53,897 bases of DNA from Bdellovibrionaceae bacterium UBA6776 (GTDB taxonomy: Bacteria; Bdellovibrionota; Bdellovibrionia; Bdellovibrionales; UBA1609). The notes below the pieces were generated by a model. That model made no database searches. It was not told where the DNA came from and saw only the letters and a list, made by a program, of their open reading frames with translations. Below, in pieces: positions 52,597 to 53,897 of the stretch. Position 1 is the first letter of the stretch. Each line of letters opens with the position of its first letter. A program made the translations under genes and the position numbers. The DNA lies in contig DKGG01000025.1 in NCBI GenBank assembly GCA_002453155.1, positions 78,704 to 132,600 of the forward strand, written 5' to 3'.

Positions 52597-52799
52597 TGTG
52601 TATGGAATCTTATTTCCAAATTCTAAATTTCATAGAACTGGACACACTCATCCGTGAGTTCTTCCAGCACTTTTTTCAGGTTCTGTGATCTCCTCAAGTA
52701 AACGCGCCCCTCCATGGGCTCACAAGAATTTTTCTTTCAGAAAAATCACTTCCTGTTTTCTTGAGATTTACTCAAGCAGATCATTGAACCTGAAAAATT
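52597..52799. repeat. Partial repeat copy (copy C) fused to a further palindrome
   Basis: Bases 52597-52668 match the right half of copy B: one outer arm and the core segment with ACTC/GAGT. The rest of the core is missing. In its place is another inverted repeat with arms at about 52670-52703 and 52766-52799 and inner hairpin arms near 52730-52750. No gene is credible here. It looks like a degenerate or rearranged member of the repeat family. Confidence 0.6.
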
Positions 52800-52842
52800 A
52801 CTTTACCGAGGAACCACTATCCTTTGTGAAGGTCCGTTCCAT

Positions 52843-52995
52843 TGTATAAGTTTTTATTTTCCAAATCCATATTTCATAGAGGCGGACACACTCTTCCGTG
52901 AGTTCTTCCAGCATTTGCCCTACGGGCAAAACGCCTCCTGCTTGCTGGAGGTCCTTTTCTATAAAATTTGGATTTGGGAAATTGGAACTTATACA
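52843..52995. repeat. Palindromic repeat with conserved structured core (copy B)
   Basis: Arms 52843-52879 and 52959-52995 (37 bases, about seven mismatches) enclose a core on the minus strand that matches copy A: GTCC/GGAC closure (52951-52954, 52884-52887), TGCTGG/CCAGCA (52943-52948, 52908-52913), capped by TTTGCCC-TAC-GGGCAAA, and ACTC-TTCCGT-GAGT (52890-52903). The arms do not resemble those of copy A in sequence. It ends eight bases after the stop of the HNH gene. Confidence 0.85.
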
Positions 52996-53003
52996 CATCA
53001 AGG

Positions 53004-53805
53004 TCAGCCTTTGTGGCGGTTGTGGTTGGCGCAGAGGACTTGAAGGTTACTTCTTCGCTGGTCGCCGCCTCGACGAACGGGATGAATGTGATCGATTTGT
53101 AGGAAATGTCGAGATTCGCAGCCTGGATATTGGCATTTATAGTTTGCAGTATTTAACACATGATTTCGTAGGCGCTTGGAAATTTGACGAGGATTTTTCG
53201 ATCTTGCTGCTCCAAACTCTGTGTTCTTATTGGATTTTGAAGATTTCCTCTGAGCATTTTCATAAGATTTGAGTTCTTTCTCAATCAACTGCATTAACAA
53301 GCTTTCCACATTGTGGGTGTGGGATTTTAGCGCCTTCAACTTTTCCAATTTTTCATTCTGTTCATGGGTCAACTCCAACCTCAAATGCACTTTATCCACA
53401 TATTCTGTTTTTTTTGATCTTTATTGTCGGTGTAGGATCCAAAAACATAGCTTTTACTTCTCTGGAAGATTTGTTTTCCAAAGACTTTAAAATCTTTCTT
53501 TTTTCTGCGACCGGCCTCTTTCGAAGATGCTTAAATGCTGTGGTCACTGCAGAAAGTGTCAAACTTCCTTGATCTATCTTCTGTTTGATCTCTGGAACCT
53601 CTTTCGCAAGACGAACACAGGCTTGGCGTTGATAAGCGGTGGCTTCAGAATAGTTGAGGCCCCTGACCAAGTAGTCAAAAAGAGAGCTGTATCCCATATC
53701 CAAATAACCGCGACCATCTTCTATTTGTTGCAACTTGTTTAAGATTTCAGAAGTGATTCGTTTTTCTTTTTGGCGAAGTTCAAGCAACTCATTGTGAATT
53801 TTCAT
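53004..53805 (-). pseudogene. HNH endonuclease gene of the Bdellovibrio-type family, frameshifted
   Basis: Two overlapping minus-strand frames together form one protein: 53392-53805 (137 residues: helical N-terminus with EEL-type, YLDMGYSSLFDYLVRGL and YSEATAYQRQ) and 53004-53399 (131 residues: the rest, ending in the HNH motif with CQYPGC, FLQIDHIHPV and NLQVLCANHN). They join if one base is dropped from a run of eight A (53408-53415); the joined frame would read I-K-K-T-E-Y-V-D-K. About 265 residues in total. Frameshift, transcript slippage or sequencing error cannot be told apart. A structured repeat follows eight bases after the stop. Confidence 0.85.
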
Positions 53806-53897
53806 AAGTCCTCTTTTCTTTGAAAGAACATTACCATGGATTTTTATTTTCTAATTTTACGCCTTAGTTTTGCTTTTGAGGAAACTTTTGCGGTTGA

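Noticed and set aside
52843..52995. HEARO/omega-type guide RNA of an IscB system
   Set aside because: The neighbouring HNH protein has no RuvC parts and belongs to a different family, and the structured element lies after the gene, not before it as in IscB loci.
52798..53001. 67-residue minus-strand frame over repeat copy B, with a peptide partly echoed in copy C
   Set aside because: It follows the palindromic element exactly. The differences between copies change amino acids as often as not, while base pairing is kept. A structured repeat explains it better than a gene.
1..53897. CRISPR array
   Set aside because: No regularly spaced short direct repeats were seen anywhere; the repeats present are palindromic elements and the attachment site.

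Overview
The window looks like a chromosomal segment of a predatory or predator-related member of the Bdellovibrionota (Bdellovibrio-like). This is an inference. It rests on the gene content (HD-GYP protein, CarD, SpoIID/NfeD/SPFH proteins, many short secreted proteins), on a Bdellovibrio-type HNH endonuclease gene, and on the style of the core genes. No 16S gene or other marker is present to confirm it.

Left part (1-13,892): an integrated mobile element of about 13.8 kb. It sits in the 3' half of a tRNA-Leu(GAG) gene (13,836-13,922, minus strand). A 57-base imperfect copy of that tRNA end lies at the window start. The element is visibly more AT-rich than the rest. It carries (i) a four-gene CBASS-type anti-phage operon: CD-NTase, HORMA protein, TRIP13-like ATPase and HNH-SAVED nuclease; (ii) a minus-strand pair of a helix-turn-helix regulator and an unknown 245-residue protein, with a second regulator diverging from it; (iii) an envelope operon with a secreted protein, a coiled-coil/beta-barrel protein and an unknown cytosolic protein; (iv) a helicase with an XPD/DinG-like four-cysteine pattern, overlapping a compact family A polymerase-like protein; (v) two tyrosine recombinases and a small zinc-ribbon protein. 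I see no capsid or conjugation genes, so it resembles an integrative, possibly mobilizable or satellite, element.

Middle part (14,096-30,533): two tandem secreted paralogues; queA-tgt-yajC-secD-secF in the classical order; a lysine-rich protein; queC; a DUF366 protein; a nitrilase-family hydrolase; an envelope protein and an Nfu scaffold; class I aldolase, lysS and a rhodanese-like lipoprotein. Then comes a 313-base palindromic repeat, two secreted proteins and an HD-GYP protein.

Right part (30,590-53,897): recG, carD, gltX, cysS, uvrB, uvrC; a von Willebrand lipoprotein; an NfeD-SPFH pair and a SpoIID protein; a hybrid histidine kinase, an HPt protein and an OmpR-type regulator that may form a phosphorelay; an MscS channel; and a stress cluster ending in Dps. 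The end holds stacked palindromes and an HNH endonuclease gene broken by a frameshift at a run of eight A/T bases.

The signals I find most interesting are: (1) a dispersed structured element (28.3 kb and 52.9 kb) whose core is conserved, whose flanking arms differ in sequence but stay complementary, and which has a compensatory base-pair change, with one copy directly after an HNH gene; (2) the helicase plus mini-polymerase pair; (3) the CBASS element, whose tRNA repeat copies differ by two compensatory base pairs.
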